From assembly GCF_004683885.1 (NCBI RefSeq), contig NZ_CP038440.1, positions 468,001 to 532,000 on the forward strand: a DNA stretch of 64,000 bases. The letters are read 5' to 3'. A model generated the notes under the pieces. The model worked only from the letters and a program-made list of their open reading frames with translations, was not told where the DNA came from and ran no database searches. The position numbers and the translations under genes were made by a program. The stretch comes from Brevundimonas sp. MF30-B (lineage in GTDB: Bacteria; Pseudomonadota; Alphaproteobacteria; Caulobacterales; Caulobacteraceae). Below are positions 53,029 to 63,106 of the stretch, in pieces (positions within the stretch are counted from its first letter, which is position 1; every line of letters starts with the position of its first letter).

Positions 53029-53910
53029 TCAGCCCTTCATCAGTCGACGGCACAACTCGTCGAGCTGCTCCAGCGATCCATAGCGCAACGTCAGCTCGCC
53101 CTTGCCGCCTTTGTCGCTGAGCGCGACCTTCAGGCCCAGCGCGTCGGCCAGATCCTGTTCCAGCGCGGCGATGTCGGCGTCGCCGTCCGAAGATTTAGCC
53201 TTGCTCGGACGCGGCGTTTTCGGGCCCTCGGCCGCCTGTCGCGCCAGGGCCTCGGTCTGACGCACGTTGAGCCCTTTGGACAGGACCACATCGGCGAGCG
53301 CCTTGGGGTCCGGCGCGGTGATCAGCGCGCGCGCGTGGCCGGCCGTCAGCTTCTCCTCCATCACCAGATTCAGCACCGAGATCGGCAGCTGCAGCAGGCG
53401 CAGGGTGTTGGCTACGTGACTGCGGCTCTTGCCGACCACGCCGGCCAGGGCGTCCTGGCTGCGGCCGAACCGCTCCATCAGGTTTGAATAGGCGTTCGCT
53501 TCCTCGACCGGGTTCAGGTCGGCGCGTTGCACGTTCTCGATGATGGCGGCTTCCAGAACGTCGCTGTCCTCCATCTCATGGACGACGATCGGCACTTCCT
53601 TCAGACGCGCCGCCTGGGCCGCGCGCCAGCGCCGTTCGCCGGCGATGATCTGCCACACGCCCTCCTCGCCGGGCTGGGCGCGAACCAGGATCGGCTGCAG
53701 CACGCCCTTGTCGCGGATCGAAGCCGTCAGTTCGTCCAGATCTTCGCGCTGGAAGATCTTGCGCGGCTGATCAGGATTGGGCTTGAGACGTTCGATCGGC
53801 GCGCGCCGCACACTTTCGGTCGTCGTCTGGGCGCCGGCGGCGGGCGCGGCGTCCTGCTCGCCCATCAAGGCGGCCAGGCCCCGGCCGAGGCCTCTCTGAC
53901 GTTCGGACAT
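53029..53910 (-). CDS. parB: Chromosome partitioning protein ParB
   Basis: 293 residues from the ATG at 53910 (MSERQRGLGRGLAALMGEQD). N-terminal CTPase domain with GERRWRAAQAARL (box II) and ENVQRADLNPVEEANAY; central helix-turn-helix GVVGKSRSHVANTLRLLQLP binds parS; C-terminal dimerisation at 235-293 (TLRYGSLEQLDELCRRL). The three parS sites at 54557, 57272 and 58872 are its expected binding sites. Operon with parA (20 bases apart). Confidence 0.97.
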   Translation of the reverse strand: MSERQRGLGRGLAALMGEQDAAPAAGAQTTTESVRRAPIERLKPNPDQPRKIFQREDLDELTASIRDKGVLQPILVRAQPGEEGVWQIIAGERRWRAAQAARLKEVPIVVHEMEDSDVLEAAIIENVQRADLNPVEEANAYSNLMERFGRSQDALAGVVGKSRSHVANTLRLLQLPISVLNLVMEEKLTAGHARALITAPDPKALADVVLSKGLNVRQTEALARQAAEGPKTPRPSKAKSSDGDADIAALEQDLADALGLKVALSDKGGKGELTLRYGSLEQLDELCRRLMKG

Positions 53911-53929
53911 GGCGGTTCCTTTCAAGGCT

Positions 53930-54751
53930 TCAGGCGGCGCGGCGCTGGCGTTCGCGCGCCACGACTTCGCGGGCCAGGCGCAGATAGGCCTGGCTGCCCG
54001 CGCATTTCAGATCGTAGATCAGAACGGGCTTGCCGAACGACGGCGCCTCCGACACCCGCACGTTTCGGGGGATGACAGAGTCATAGACCTTGTCGCCGAA
54101 GTGCGCCCGCACGTCGTTGGCGACCTGGCCCGACAGCGCGTTGCGACGATCGTACATGGTCAGAACCAGACCCTGAATCTCCAGCGCCGGGTTCAGGCTG
54201 TGACGCACCATTTCGATGGTCTTCATCAACTGGCTCAGACCCTCGAGTGCAAAGAACTCGCATTGAAGCGGCACCAAGACCGCGTCCGCCGCAGCCATGG
54301 CGTTCAGCGTCAGCAGGTTCAGCGACGGCGGGCAGTCGATGAGCACATAGTCGTACCCGGTCTGACCCGCGCGGTCCTGCGCCGCCAGGGCGTCGCGTAG
54401 ACGATAGGAGCGTCTATCCGCCTGACTGAGCTCGATTTCCACGCCCGACATATCGGCGTCGGCCGGGATTATGGACAGACCCGGTACGGCCGTTTGCACG
54501 GCGGCGTCCTGAATTGAGCGTCCATCCACCACCACGTCGTAGATGGTGACACGCCGTGTTTCACGTGGAACACCCAGACCGGTGGAAGCATTGCCCTGCG
54601 GGTCCATGTCCACGATCAGCACGCGCTCGCCGATCGCCGCCAAGGCCGTGCCCAGATTGATCGCGGTCGTGGTCTTGCCGACGCCGCCCTTCTGATTGGA
54701 GACAGCCAAAACGCGCGGCGAGACGGGCGGCAGGGGCGTGTTATCGGGCAC
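53930..54751 (-). CDS. parA: Chromosome partitioning ATPase ParA
   Basis: 273 residues. Deviant Walker A KGGVGKTTTAINLG, ERVLIVDMDPQGNAS and DYVLIDCPPSLNLLTLNAM are all present. It moves the ParB-origin complex to the new pole. It contains an internal parS-like site at 54557-54572 and overlaps rsmG by 11 bases. Confidence 0.97.
   Translation of the reverse strand: MPDNTPLPPVSPRVLAVSNQKGGVGKTTTAINLGTALAAIGERVLIVDMDPQGNASTGLGVPRETRRVTIYDVVVDGRSIQDAAVQTAVPGLSIIPADADMSGVEIELSQADRRSYRLRDALAAQDRAGQTGYDYVLIDCPPSLNLLTLNAMAAADAVLVPLQCEFFALEGLSQLMKTIEMVRHSLNPALEIQGLVLTMYDRRNALSGQVANDVRAHFGDKVYDSVIPRNVRVSEAPSFGKPVLIYDLKCAGSQAYLRLAREVVARERQRRAA
54557..54572. promoter_or_regulatory. parS: parS site 1 (one mismatch), inside parA
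   Basis: TGTTTCACGTGGAACA, 15 of 16 bases of the consensus TGTTTCACGTGAAACA. It lies within the parA coding region. Confidence 0.75.
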
Positions 54752-55361
54752 GTCTCAGGCTCCGTATGGAAACGATCCGACCGCGCGCATCGCTCAACGA
54801 CGGCTTCAGCTCCGCTTCGAAATGCCAGACTCGGCGGGCGGCGATCAACTCACTGTCGGCCTTCTCTCCCTTGAGAAACAGCCCTTGTGCACCACGCTGG
54901 AAGTACGGCTGTGCATAAGCCAGCAGCTTATCGAGCGGCGCGACGGCCCTCGCTGTCACGACCTGGCATTTTACGGCCTGATCCTCGGCCCGGCCGTTGA
55001 TGACGGTGGCCGGAAGTTTGAGTTCGTCCGCGACCTGATCCAGGAAGCGGCAACGCTTGCCCAAGCTGTCAATCAGCCAGACGTGACCGCCCGCGCGCGC
55101 CTTCAACAGGATCGCCAAGACCACGCCGGGGAACCCCGCCCCCGCACCCAGGTCCGCCCAGGTCAAAGCCTCGGGCTGGTGTTCCAGCAGTTGCGCGCTA
55201 TCCAGCGCGTGGCGGTTCCAGAAGTCCGGCAGGCTGTCGGGACCGACTAGGTTCATAACGGCATTGGCTTGGGTCAGCAGGACCAGAAACCGATCCAGCT
55301 CCGCCATCGTCTCATCAGAACAGCGGAAGCGGGATTGAAAGGCGGCGCGGTCCGCGCTCAC
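54741..55361 (-). CDS. rsmG: 16S rRNA (G527) 7-methyltransferase RsmG
   Basis: 206 residues; GTG start (55361) overlaps the mnmG stop (GTGA). SAM-binding motif [18 protein letters not shown], plus NLVGPDSL and [17 protein letters not shown], are typical. Formerly gidB. Sits between mnmG and parA exactly as in C. crescentus. Confidence 0.96.
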   Translation of the reverse strand: MSADRAAFQSRFRCSDETMAELDRFLVLLTQANAVMNLVGPDSLPDFWNRHALDSAQLLEHQPEALTWADLGAGAGFPGVVLAILLKARAGGHVWLIDSLGKRCRFLDQVADELKLPATVINGRAEDQAVKCQVVTARAVAPLDKLLAYAQPYFQRGAQGLFLKGEKADSELIAARRVWHFEAELKPSLSDARGRIVSIRSLRRAR

Positions 55362-57232
55362 GCCGCCGCCTCGGTGGCGCCGCGGCGAACGTGGGCCAGC
55401 AGCGCGGTAAGCGCTCCGGGCGTCATGCCCTCGATCCGACCGGCTTGGCCCAGCGTCTGGGGCCTGACCCGCTCCAGCTTTTCTCGAACCTCGTTGGACA
55501 GACCGCCGATCGCCGCATAGTCCAGACCCGCAGGTAGCGACAGGCCTTCGTCACGGCGCAGCGCTTCGGCGTCGGCCGCCTGGCGATCCAGATAACCGGC
55601 GTAGCCCGCGTCGATTTCGACCTGCTCGCGCACGGTCGCGGACCAGTCGGCGATCGCCGGCCAGCGACCCTCGAACCGCGTCAGGTCGACGCCCGGATAG
55701 GCCAGCAGATCCCGAAGCGAACGCCGCTGACCGTCGGCGTTGACCGACACGCCCAGAGCCTGAGCCTCATTTGGCGTCAGGCGGATATCGCGGGCAAAAG
55801 CCTGGGCCTCGGCGACAGCCGCGCGCTTGGCCTCGAAGGCAACGGCGCGGGCGGTCCCAACGACGCCAATCTCGACGCCCAGCCCCGTCAGCCGCAGATC
55901 CGCGTTGTCGGCCCTCAGGCTGAGCCGATACTCGGCCCGGCTGGTGAACATGCGATACGGCTCGGTGACGCCGCGCGTCACCAGATCGTCGATCATCACA
56001 CCGATATAGGCCTGGTCACGGCCGAGAATGACGGGGGCCTGTCCGCCAGCGGAGCGCGCGGCGTTCAGCCCCGCCATCAGCCCCTGCGCGCCCGCCTCTT
56101 CATAACCGGTCGTGCCGTTGATCTGTCCGGCCAGGTAAAGGCCTGGCCGCGCCTTGACCTCCAGCGCCAGCGTCAGTTCGCGCGGGTCGACATAGTCGTA
56201 TTCGATCGCATAGCCGAAGCGGAACACCTCCACCGCTTCCAGTCCCGGAATGGTGCGCAGGAACTTCAGCTGGGTCTCATCGGACACCGAGGTCGAGATG
56301 CCGTTGGGATAGACGGTTGGATCGTCCAGCCCCTCGGGCTCCAGAAAGATCTGGTGCGAGATCTTGTCGGCGAAGCGGACGACCTTGTCTTCGATGGAGG
56401 GACAATAGCGCGGGCCGCGACCCGACAGCCGCCCGCCGTAGACGGCGCTTTCGCCAAGGTTCTCGGCGATGATCCGGTGCGTTTCCTCCGTCGTGTGCGT
56501 CACGCCGCAGGCGATCTGAGGCACATCGATGCGGTCGGTCAGGAAGCTGAAAGGCACAGGCTCGGCGTCGGCCTGCTGCATCTCCAAACGGTCCCAGGCG
56601 ATGGTTCGGCCGTCCAGGCGCGCGGGCGTGCCGGTCTTCAGCCGCCCCATGCTCAGGCCCGCGCCATACAGATCGGCGGCCAAGCCGGTCGAGGGCGCCT
56701 CGCCGAAACGGCCGGCGGCGATCCGCTCTTCGCCGCGATGAATGACGCCGTTCAGGAAGGTGCCGGTCGTCAGAACGACGGCGCCCGCGCGCACTTCCTC
56801 GCCCTCGCCGGTCACCACCCCGACGACGTGGTCGCCCTCCAGCATCAGCCTCTCGGCCGTCGCGCCCTTCAGCGTCAGATTGGGCGTGGCCGCCAGTTCG
56901 GCCTGCATGGCTTCGCGGTACAGGCGACGGTCGATCTGGCTGCGCGGACCGCGCACTGCTGCGCCCTTGGAGCGGTTGAGCATGCGGAACTGGATGCCGG
57001 ACACATCGGCCAGCCGCCCCATCAGTCCGTCCAGCGCGTCGATCTCGCGAACCAGATGGCCTTTGCCCAGACCGCCGATGGCGGGGTTGCAGCTCATCTC
57101 GCCGATGGTTTCGAGTTTCTGGGTCAGCAGCAGGGTGCGCGCGCCAACGCGCGCCGAGGCGGCCGCAGCCTCGCAGCCGGCGTGGCCGCCGCCAATGACG
57201 ATGACGTCGAAAGCGTTCATGGCCGCTGACAT
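55358..57232 (-). CDS. mnmG: tRNA uridine 5-carboxymethylaminomethyl modification enzyme MnmG
   Basis: 624 residues. FAD-binding [45 protein letters not shown], Cys motif in CNPAIGG and the C-terminal [22 protein letters not shown] are standard. Works with MnmE to modify wobble U34. ATG at 57232; a second ATG at 57220 fits the family start slightly better. Its product is completed by MnmC (11.4-13.2 kb). Confidence 0.97.
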   Translation of the reverse strand: MSAAMNAFDVIVIGGGHAGCEAAAASARVGARTLLLTQKLETIGEMSCNPAIGGLGKGHLVREIDALDGLMGRLADVSGIQFRMLNRSKGAAVRGPRSQIDRRLYREAMQAELAATPNLTLKGATAERLMLEGDHVVGVVTGEGEEVRAGAVVLTTGTFLNGVIHRGEERIAAGRFGEAPSTGLAADLYGAGLSMGRLKTGTPARLDGRTIAWDRLEMQQADAEPVPFSFLTDRIDVPQIACGVTHTTEETHRIIAENLGESAVYGGRLSGRGPRYCPSIEDKVVRFADKISHQIFLEPEGLDDPTVYPNGISTSVSDETQLKFLRTIPGLEAVEVFRFGYAIEYDYVDPRELTLALEVKARPGLYLAGQINGTTGYEEAGAQGLMAGLNAARSAGGQAPVILGRDQAYIGVMIDDLVTRGVTEPYRMFTSRAEYRLSLRADNADLRLTGLGVEIGVVGTARAVAFEAKRAAVAEAQAFARDIRLTPNEAQALGVSVNADGQRRSLRDLLAYPGVDLTRFEGRWPAIADWSATVREQVEIDAGYAGYLDRQAADAEALRRDEGLSLPAGLDYAAIGGLSNEVREKLERVRPQTLGQAGRIEGMTPGALTALLAHVRRGATEAAA

Positions 57233-57271
57233 AGTCGAAGTGGACGGGTCCCGCCACCGAGGCTGTGGGAT

Positions 57272-57287
57272 CGTTTCACGTGAAACA
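57272..57287. promoter_or_regulatory. parS: parS site 2 between mnmG and mnmE
   Basis: CGTTTCACGTGAAACA, 15 of 16 bases of consensus with a perfect 14-base palindrome GTTTCACGTGAAAC. Intergenic, 2 bases from the mnmE stop. Confidence 0.88.
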
Positions 57288-57289
57288 GG

Positions 57290-58594
57290 CTATTTGCCGA
57301 TGCAGAAGGTCGAGAAGACCTCGCCCAGAATATCTTCTACTCCGATTTCACCAGTCACCCGAGAGAGGGCGAGCGCGGCCCGGCGGAGATCATCGCCGGC
57401 CATTTCGGGTGCGATGTCCAAGGCGCGACGCCCTGCATCGACCGCCTCAAGCGCCTCCACCAGACGGCGCCGATGGCGCTCTCGCGTCACCGCCGGAAAG
57501 TCCGCGCCGGACAAATCCCGCGCCAGGCGGCGAGCGATCCAATCGTGGAGTTCGGCCAGCCCCTGCCCCGTAGCGGTCGAGACGGACACCTCGTCCGGCC
57601 GATCGGCCGAGGGCGGCGCCAAGTCGGCCTTGGTGCGCACGACGAGATCATCCGGCCGAGCAAAAGCGGCGGCGGCGCCGTCCGCGTCGCCGGGCGCCCG
57701 GACCCATAGCCGCAAGTCGGCGGCCTCGGCCCGCGCGCGGGCGCGCCGTACGCCTTCCGCCTCCACCAAGTCATCGCTGTCACGCAGGCCCGCAGTGTCG
57801 GACAGCGTCACCGCATAGCCGCCGATCACCAGTTCGGCGTCCAGCACATCGCGCGTGGTCCCAGCGATGGGCGTGACAATGGCGGCTTCGCGCTCGACCA
57901 GGGCGTTGAACAGCGAGGACTTGCCGGCGTTCGTTTCTCCGATCAGCACGATCCGGTAGCCCTCTCGCACGCGCCGTCCGCGATCCGCATCGCCCAAGGC
58001 GCGGCGAAGGTCGTCGGCCAAGGCATCCAGAACCGGCCCCGCCGTCGCGGCCAGATGGTCGGGCACCTCTTCATCGGGAAAGTCGATCTCGGCCTCGACC
58101 AGCGAAAGGGCCTTGAGCAGGTCGCGACGAAATCCGGCGTAGGCGGCGGACAGCGCTCCATCCAACTGACCCAAGGCCTGCTCGCGCTGGGCCGCCGTCT
58201 CGGCGTCGATCAGATCCGCGACCGCCTCGGCCTGGGCGAGGTCCATCCTGCCGTTCTGGAACGCGCGACGGGTGAACTCGCCAGGCTCCGCAGGGCGTAG
58301 GCCGAGAACGATAAGGGCCTCGGTGGCCGCTTCGACGACCGCGCGTCCGCCATGCAGATGGAGCTCGGCCACGTCCTCGCCGGTGAAGCTGCGCGGGGCC
58401 ACAAACTTGAGCACCAGCGCCTGATCGATCGGGCGGCCGCGGTGCGCAAGGTCCCGCACGGACGCTTGACGCGGCTTTAGTCCGCCGGCGCCCAGGCCCG
58501 AGAGCGCCTCTTCAACGCCCGGCCCTGACAGGCGAATGACCGCGATGGCGCCGCGACCGGGCGGCGTAGCGAGCGCAAAGATGGTGTCGGTCAT
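57290..58594 (-). CDS. mnmE: tRNA modification GTPase MnmE
   Basis: 434 residues from ATG 58594 (MTDTIFALATPPGRGAIAV). N-terminal folate-binding domain, a G domain with IGETNAGKSSLFNAL (Walker A), AGTTRDVLDA and DTAGLR, and the C-terminal FCIGK tail whose Cys is required. Partner of MnmG. Upstream ATG at 58612 is less likely. Confidence 0.97.
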   Translation of the reverse strand: MTDTIFALATPPGRGAIAVIRLSGPGVEEALSGLGAGGLKPRQASVRDLAHRGRPIDQALVLKFVAPRSFTGEDVAELHLHGGRAVVEAATEALIVLGLRPAEPGEFTRRAFQNGRMDLAQAEAVADLIDAETAAQREQALGQLDGALSAAYAGFRRDLLKALSLVEAEIDFPDEEVPDHLAATAGPVLDALADDLRRALGDADRGRRVREGYRIVLIGETNAGKSSLFNALVEREAAIVTPIAGTTRDVLDAELVIGGYAVTLSDTAGLRDSDDLVEAEGVRRARARAEAADLRLWVRAPGDADGAAAAFARPDDLVVRTKADLAPPSADRPDEVSVSTATGQGLAELHDWIARRLARDLSGADFPAVTRERHRRRLVEALEAVDAGRRALDIAPEMAGDDLRRAALALSRVTGEIGVEDILGEVFSTFCIGK

Positions 58595-58634
58595 TGATTG
58601 TCCCCTCCCCACATCGTGGGGAGGCGGCGGTTCA

Positions 58635-58859
58635 CTACTTGACCGCCGCTTCCATCAGACGGCGGAATTGGTCCTGGGCCTGAAGCCCGAAGCTGGTCCA
58701 GGTCTTCATCAGCTCTTCGGGCTGCATGGCCGCGACATTGGCCTGCATCCGCTTCTGCATCTCGGCGACCATGGCCTCGTTCAGAGGCGTGACATCCGGC
58801 AAACCCAGAAAGGCGCGCGCTTCGGCTGGCGTGCAGTCCACTTCTACATTCATCTTCAT
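58635..58859 (-). CDS. DUF6489 family small protein
   Basis: 74 residues: MNVEVDCTPAEARAFLGLPD, then a helix rich in Met/Gln/Glu and FRRLMEAAVK. Recognised as DUF6489, common beside mnmE-rho in this order of bacteria; function unknown. Soluble, no export signal. parS site 3 lies 13 bases upstream of its start codon. Confidence 0.8.
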   Translation of the reverse strand: MKMNVEVDCTPAEARAFLGLPDVTPLNEAMVAEMQKRMQANVAAMQPEELMKTWTSFGLQAQDQFRRLMEAAVK

Positions 58860-58871
58860 GCGGCGCGCTCC

Positions 58872-58887
58872 TGTTTCACGTGAAACA
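58872..58887. promoter_or_regulatory. parS: parS site 3 (perfect) between DUF6489 and rho
   Basis: TGTTTCACGTGAAACA, identical to the consensus, in a 20-bp perfect palindrome (58870-58889). About 4.2 kb from the putative origin. Confidence 0.95.
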
Positions 58888-58931
58888 GGCCCTCAAGCAG
58901 CCTCCCGCAGCGCGGAGGCGTTCGGGCCTAT

Positions 58932-60347
58932 TTATGTATTCATCGACTGGAAGAAGTCCGAATTGTTCTTTGACTGACGCAGCTTGTCGAGCAGGAATTC
59001 GATCGCGTCCTGCGGACCCATCGGGTTCAGGATGCGCCGCAGGACATAGGTCTTGGCTAGCTGATCCTTCGGCGTGATGAGGTCTTCCTTCCGGGTGCCG
59101 GACTTGAGCACGTCGATCGCCGGGAAGATGCGCTTGTCGGCGACCTTGCGGTCCAGCACGATCTCGGAGTTGCCAGTGCCCTTGAACTCTTCGAAGATCA
59201 CCTCGTCCATGCGGCTGCCGGTGTCGATCAGCGCCGTGGCGATGATAGTCAGCGAGCCGCCCTGCTCCACGTTGCGCGCCGCGCCGAAGAAGCGCTTGGG
59301 CCGTTGCAGGGCGTTGGCGTCGACGCCGCCGGTCAGCACCTTGCCTGACGACGGCACAGTGGCGTTGTAGGCGCGGCCCAGACGGGTGATGGAGTCCAGC
59401 AGGATCACCACGTCCTTCTTGTGCTCGACCAGACGCTTGGCCTTTTCGATCACCATTTCGGCGACGGCGACGTGGCGGGTGGCCGGCTCGTCGAAGGTCG
59501 AGGCCACGACCTCGCCCTTTACCGTGCGCTGCATATCAGTGACTTCTTCGGGGCGTTCGTCGATCAGCAGGACGATCAGCGACACCTCGGGGTGGTTGGC
59601 CTCGATCGACTTGGCGATGTTCTGCAGCATCACCGTCTTGCCGACGCGTGGCGGCGCCACGATCAGGCAGCGCTGGCCCTTGCCCAGCGGGGCGACGATG
59701 TCGATGACCCGGCCCGAACGATCCTTCAGCGTCGGATCCTGGATCTCCATGTTCAGCCGCTCTTCGGGATAGAGCGGCGTCAGGTTGTCGAACAGGACCT
59801 TGGTGCGGACGGCCTCGGGGTCTTCGTAGTTGATGGTGTCGCACTTCAGCAGGGCGAAGTAGCGCTCGCCCTCGCGGGGCGCCCGCACAGCGCCGTGCAC
59901 CGTGTCACCTGAGCGCAAGCCGAAACGGCGGATCTGCGACGGGGAAACATAGATGTCGTCCGGTCCCGGCAGGTAGTTGGCGTCGGGGCTGCGCAGGAAG
60001 CCAAAGCCGTCCGGCAGGATTTCCAGCACGCCGTCGGCGATGATCTCGACCTCTTCCTCGGCCAAGGCCTTGAGGATGGCGAACATCAGGTCCTGCTTGC
60101 GCAGATTGGAGGCGTTCTCGACCTCCAGCTGTTCGGCGAAGGCGACTAGGTCGGCCGGCGTCTTCTCGTTCAGTTCCTGTAGGGTGATGCGGCCGGAAGG
60201 GACGACAGGATCGCCGTCTTCCTCGTCGTCGGCTTCCTGGTCGATCACAGCGTTGCCCTGATCTTCGCCCGCGGCTTCGGTCTGGACCTGCTCGTCCAGG
60301 GTCTCGGCTTCGGGGGCGGTGTTGTCGGTGTCGCGGACGTCGGTCAT
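58932..60347 (-). CDS. rho: Transcription termination factor Rho
   Basis: 471 residues from ATG 60347. The RNA-binding N domain ([37 protein letters not shown]), Walker [13 protein letters not shown]-loop/R-loop ([19 protein letters not shown]) and the ATPase core are complete. An acidic extension of about 50 residues ([19 protein letters not shown] ...) precedes the canonical start, which is longer than in E. coli. Preceded by a weak hairpin terminator for hemJ. Confidence 0.97.
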   Translation of the reverse strand: MTDVRDTDNTAPEAETLDEQVQTEAAGEDQGNAVIDQEADDEEDGDPVVPSGRITLQELNEKTPADLVAFAEQLEVENASNLRKQDLMFAILKALAEEEVEIIADGVLEILPDGFGFLRSPDANYLPGPDDIYVSPSQIRRFGLRSGDTVHGAVRAPREGERYFALLKCDTINYEDPEAVRTKVLFDNLTPLYPEERLNMEIQDPTLKDRSGRVIDIVAPLGKGQRCLIVAPPRVGKTVMLQNIAKSIEANHPEVSLIVLLIDERPEEVTDMQRTVKGEVVASTFDEPATRHVAVAEMVIEKAKRLVEHKKDVVILLDSITRLGRAYNATVPSSGKVLTGGVDANALQRPKRFFGAARNVEQGGSLTIIATALIDTGSRMDEVIFEEFKGTGNSEIVLDRKVADKRIFPAIDVLKSGTRKEDLITPKDQLAKTYVLRRILNPMGPQDAIEFLLDKLRQSKNNSDFFQSMNT

Positions 60348-60470
60348 GTGCAGGCTCACGCTCGCGCGGCGCAGCGGCGCCGGCGATGGACTGGAAGTCG
60401 GATTATGCGGCCTCGCGGCCGAAAGGGAGGCGCGACGGTCTCCGGTCCGCTCAAGGGGACAGGCGTCACG

Positions 60471-60487
60471 AAAAGGCGGGGTCCGCC
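60471..60487 (-). terminator. Weak terminator candidate after hemJ
   Basis: On the minus strand ggcgg-acc-ccgcc (60487-60475) followed by TTTT (60474-60471). Only a 5-bp stem, so read-through into rho is likely. Confidence 0.35.
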
Positions 60488-60552
60488 CCAAGCTGGAACG
60501 GCATTGTCAGCGGAACCACGAAACACCCCTTCAGGTCAAGCGCAGCCGCTTG

Positions 60553-61017
60553 TCAGAAGGTCCACTCCAGAGTGACCGACAGCACCATGATGATGGCCAG
60601 CACAAAGGGGATTTCATTGGTCATGCGCCAGAACCGGCCAGTCCGCACCGAGGTCCCGGCCGCGATCCGCTTGCGCTCGGCGGACAGGAAGCCGTGCCAG
60701 CCGCTGAGCAGCAGCACGCCCAGAAGCTTGGTCAGCATCCAGGGCTCCAGCAAGAAGGTCCAGCCCCGCGCGACGGTGTCGATGTGGATCAGCCACAGAC
60801 CGAACGCCCAGGCCAAAATCATCGCCGGGTTCAGGATGATGCGCAGCAGCCGCGTTTGCCAGGCGCGCAGAAGCGTCTGCATCTCGCTGCGCAGCGGCTC
60901 GGGCTTGTCGCGCTGCTCGGCGTCATAGGCATACAGGCGAGGCAGGAACAGCAGGCCGGCCATCCAGGCGATGACGGCCAGAATGTGCAGACCGCGAACC
61001 AGGTCATAGACGCTCAT
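60553..61017 (-). CDS. hemJ: Protoporphyrinogen oxidase HemJ
   Basis: 154 residues with four membrane helices. The conserved His in LVRGLHILAVIAWMAGLLFLPR and Lys in PWMLTKLLGVLLLSGWHG match the HemJ (UPF0093/CopD-like) family, which oxidises protoporphyrinogen IX in the inner membrane. Overlaps hemH by 4 bases; hemJ-hemH-hemE form a heme operon on the minus strand, in reverse of pathway order. Confidence 0.92.
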   Translation of the reverse strand: MSVYDLVRGLHILAVIAWMAGLLFLPRLYAYDAEQRDKPEPLRSEMQTLLRAWQTRLLRIILNPAMILAWAFGLWLIHIDTVARGWTFLLEPWMLTKLLGVLLLSGWHGFLSAERKRIAAGTSVRTGRFWRMTNEIPFVLAIIMVLSVTLEWTF

Positions 61018-62066
61018 GCCGCATCCTTGCGTTCAGCCTGACAGGGACAGGCCTTCCAGCGTCCCTGACAGCCGGGACCAAAAGGTCGTGTCCCCTCGCG
61101 GCCCAGGGCCTCGGTGACGGCGTCCGCCAGTGTGTCGATGAACAGCGGCCCGGCGCCCACGGCCGGCGCGCGCAGATAGGGGCTGACGCCGTGCTCGTGC
61201 GCCAGTTCGGCGTATTCGATGTCCAACTCCACCAGGGTCTCGATGTGCTCCGACACGAAAGCGACGGGAGTGACCACGACGCCCACCTTGTCTCGGGCGG
61301 CCTGTTCGATCGCCTCGGGTGTCGACGGGCCCAGCCATTTCAGCGGGCCGACCCGGCTCTGATAGCAGAGGGCATGATGGATCGATCCGCGCAGCGCCTC
61401 GATGCGCGCCACCACGGCGGCCACGGTCGTCTCGACCTGCTCCTGATAGGGATCGCCCTTGCCGCTGACCAGCTTCTCGGGAATGCCGTGGGCCGAGAAC
61501 AACACGCGCACCGGCGCGTCGCCCGCCTCGTCCAGCTTGCCGATGACCGCCTGCGCCTGCGCCTCGATCCAGCCGTCCGCAGCCGGATAGCAGCAGACGG
61601 TGCGGCTACGGCCGGGGCCGGCGTAGACCTCGTTCCACTTCTTCAGCGACGACGCCGTCGTGGTCGTCGAGAACTGCGGATAGAGCGGCAGCAGGACGAT
61701 CTCGTCGGGCGCAAAGGCCGCCACCTCGGCAGCCGTTCGTTCCGTCAGCGGGTTCCAATAGCGCATGGCGATGAAGACGCCGACGTCCGCCCCGGCCATC
61801 CGCTGGCCCAGCGCAGCCTTCAGCGCCTCGGCTTGGGTGCGCGTCTCGGGCAGCAAGGGCGATCCGCCGCCCATCAGGGCGTAGTTGGCCTGGGCGCTCT
61901 TCTCGCGCCGGCTTGAGATCAACCGGGCCACCGCCGTGCGGGCGATGCCGGGCAGGCCAATGATGGCCGGGTCATTGAACAGGTTGAAAAGAAAAGGCTT
62001 TACCGACGCCTGGTCATCCGGGCCGCCGAGGTTGAACAGGACGACGGCGATACGGCGGCCGCTCAT
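61014..62066 (-). CDS. hemH: Ferrochelatase
   Basis: 350 residues from the ATG at 62066, which overlaps the hemE stop (ATGA). Inserts Fe2+ into protoporphyrin IX. NLGGPDDQASVKPFL near the N terminus, SAHGIPEKLV with the catalytic His, and ICYQS-like ALCYQSRVGPLKWLGP and VTPVAFVSEHIETL are visible. The C-terminal Cys-rich tail (CQGRWKACPCQ) could hold an iron-sulfur cluster. Confidence 0.96.
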   Translation of the reverse strand: MSGRRIAVVLFNLGGPDDQASVKPFLFNLFNDPAIIGLPGIARTAVARLISSRREKSAQANYALMGGGSPLLPETRTQAEALKAALGQRMAGADVGVFIAMRYWNPLTERTAAEVAAFAPDEIVLLPLYPQFSTTTTASSLKKWNEVYAGPGRSRTVCCYPAADGWIEAQAQAVIGKLDEAGDAPVRVLFSAHGIPEKLVSGKGDPYQEQVETTVAAVVARIEALRGSIHHALCYQSRVGPLKWLGPSTPEAIEQAARDKVGVVVTPVAFVSEHIETLVELDIEYAELAHEHGVSPYLRAPAVGAGPLFIDTLADAVTEALGREGTRPFGPGCQGRWKACPCQAERKDAA

Positions 62067-63106
62067 TGGGCGCCGATCCGACGCAGCGCCCGCTCGACGT
62101 GGGCGATGGGCACGTCCGGCAAGATGCCGTGGCCCAGATTGAAGATCCACGGCCCCTGGCCCCAGGCCTCCATCAGCTGATCGATGCGCCGATCCAGCGC
62201 TGGGCCGCCTGCTCTCAACAGCAGCGGATCCAGGGCGCCCTGGATGGGTTTGATCGCCTGCACCCTCTTGCCAACTTCAAGCGGGCAGGCCGTGTCCAGC
62301 GCCACGGCTTCGAAGGCCGTTTCGCGAGCATAACGCTCAGCCAGCGCCGCCGACCCGCGCGGGAAACCGATCAACGGAACGGTCACGCCCAGCTCGCGCA
62401 CCCGGCGGACCAGGGCCTGGTGCGGCCGCAGCACCAGCCGTTCGAACAGATCGTCCGGCAGACCCTCGGCCCAGCTCTCGAACACTTTGAGCACCTGGGC
62501 GCCGCTATCCGCCTGCATCTTCAGATAATGCGCCGTGGCCTCGACCAGCACGGCCAGCAGGGCGTCCACCGTTTCGGGCTGGGCGTAGGCGTAGGTGCGG
62601 GCCGTGGCCCGCTCGCCCTTGCCGATGGTGCGGGCCTCGCCGTCCAGCATGTAGGTGGCCACCGTCCAGGGCGCGCCGGCGAAGCCGATCAGGGCCCGTT
62701 CCGGCTCCAGCTTGTCGCGCACGATCGACAGGGTCTGGCCGACGGACTTCAGCGCCTCTCCGGCGCCCTGGGCCTTGTCGCGCATGCTCTCGACCGACGG
62801 CATGGCGCCCAGCCGAGGCCCTTCACCGGCCTCGAACCAGACCTCCTGACCCAGCGCACCGGGGATCAGCAGGATGTCGGCGAAGACGATGGCCGCATCG
62901 AAACCAAACCGCCGCATGGGCTGAAGGGTCGCCTCGGCGGCCTTGTCCGGCGTCATGCAGAAATCGATGAAGCCCGAGGTCGTGGCCCTCAGCGCCCGGT
63001 ACTCAGGCAGGTACCGCCCAGCCTGGCGCATGAACCACACCGGCGGCCGGTCTAGCGTCTCGCCCCGAAGGACACGGATCAGCGCGGGCGTTGTCATGAA
63101 CGCCAT
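62063..63106 (-). CDS. hemE: Uroporphyrinogen decarboxylase
   Basis: 347 residues. RPPVWFMRQAGRYLPEY, FCMTPDKAAEATLQP and NLGHGILPDVP are typical. Decarboxylates uroporphyrinogen III to coproporphyrinogen III. ATG at 63106 or, 9 bases in, 63097. In C. crescentus hemE borders the chromosome origin on its left and has a promoter within it; here the gap upstream is 63107-63578. Confidence 0.97.
   Translation of the reverse strand: MAFMTTPALIRVLRGETLDRPPVWFMRQAGRYLPEYRALRATTSGFIDFCMTPDKAAEATLQPMRRFGFDAAIVFADILLIPGALGQEVWFEAGEGPRLGAMPSVESMRDKAQGAGEALKSVGQTLSIVRDKLEPERALIGFAGAPWTVATYMLDGEARTIGKGERATARTYAYAQPETVDALLAVLVEATAHYLKMQADSGAQVLKVFESWAEGLPDDLFERLVLRPHQALVRRVRELGVTVPLIGFPRGSAALAERYARETAFEAVALDTACPLEVGKRVQAIKPIQGALDPLLLRAGGPALDRRIDQLMEAWGQGPWIFNLGHGILPDVPIAHVERALRRIGAQ

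Noticed and set aside
60520-60535. parS-like GTTTCGTGG near the rho leader
   Set aside because: Lacks the CACGTG core; too far from consensus.
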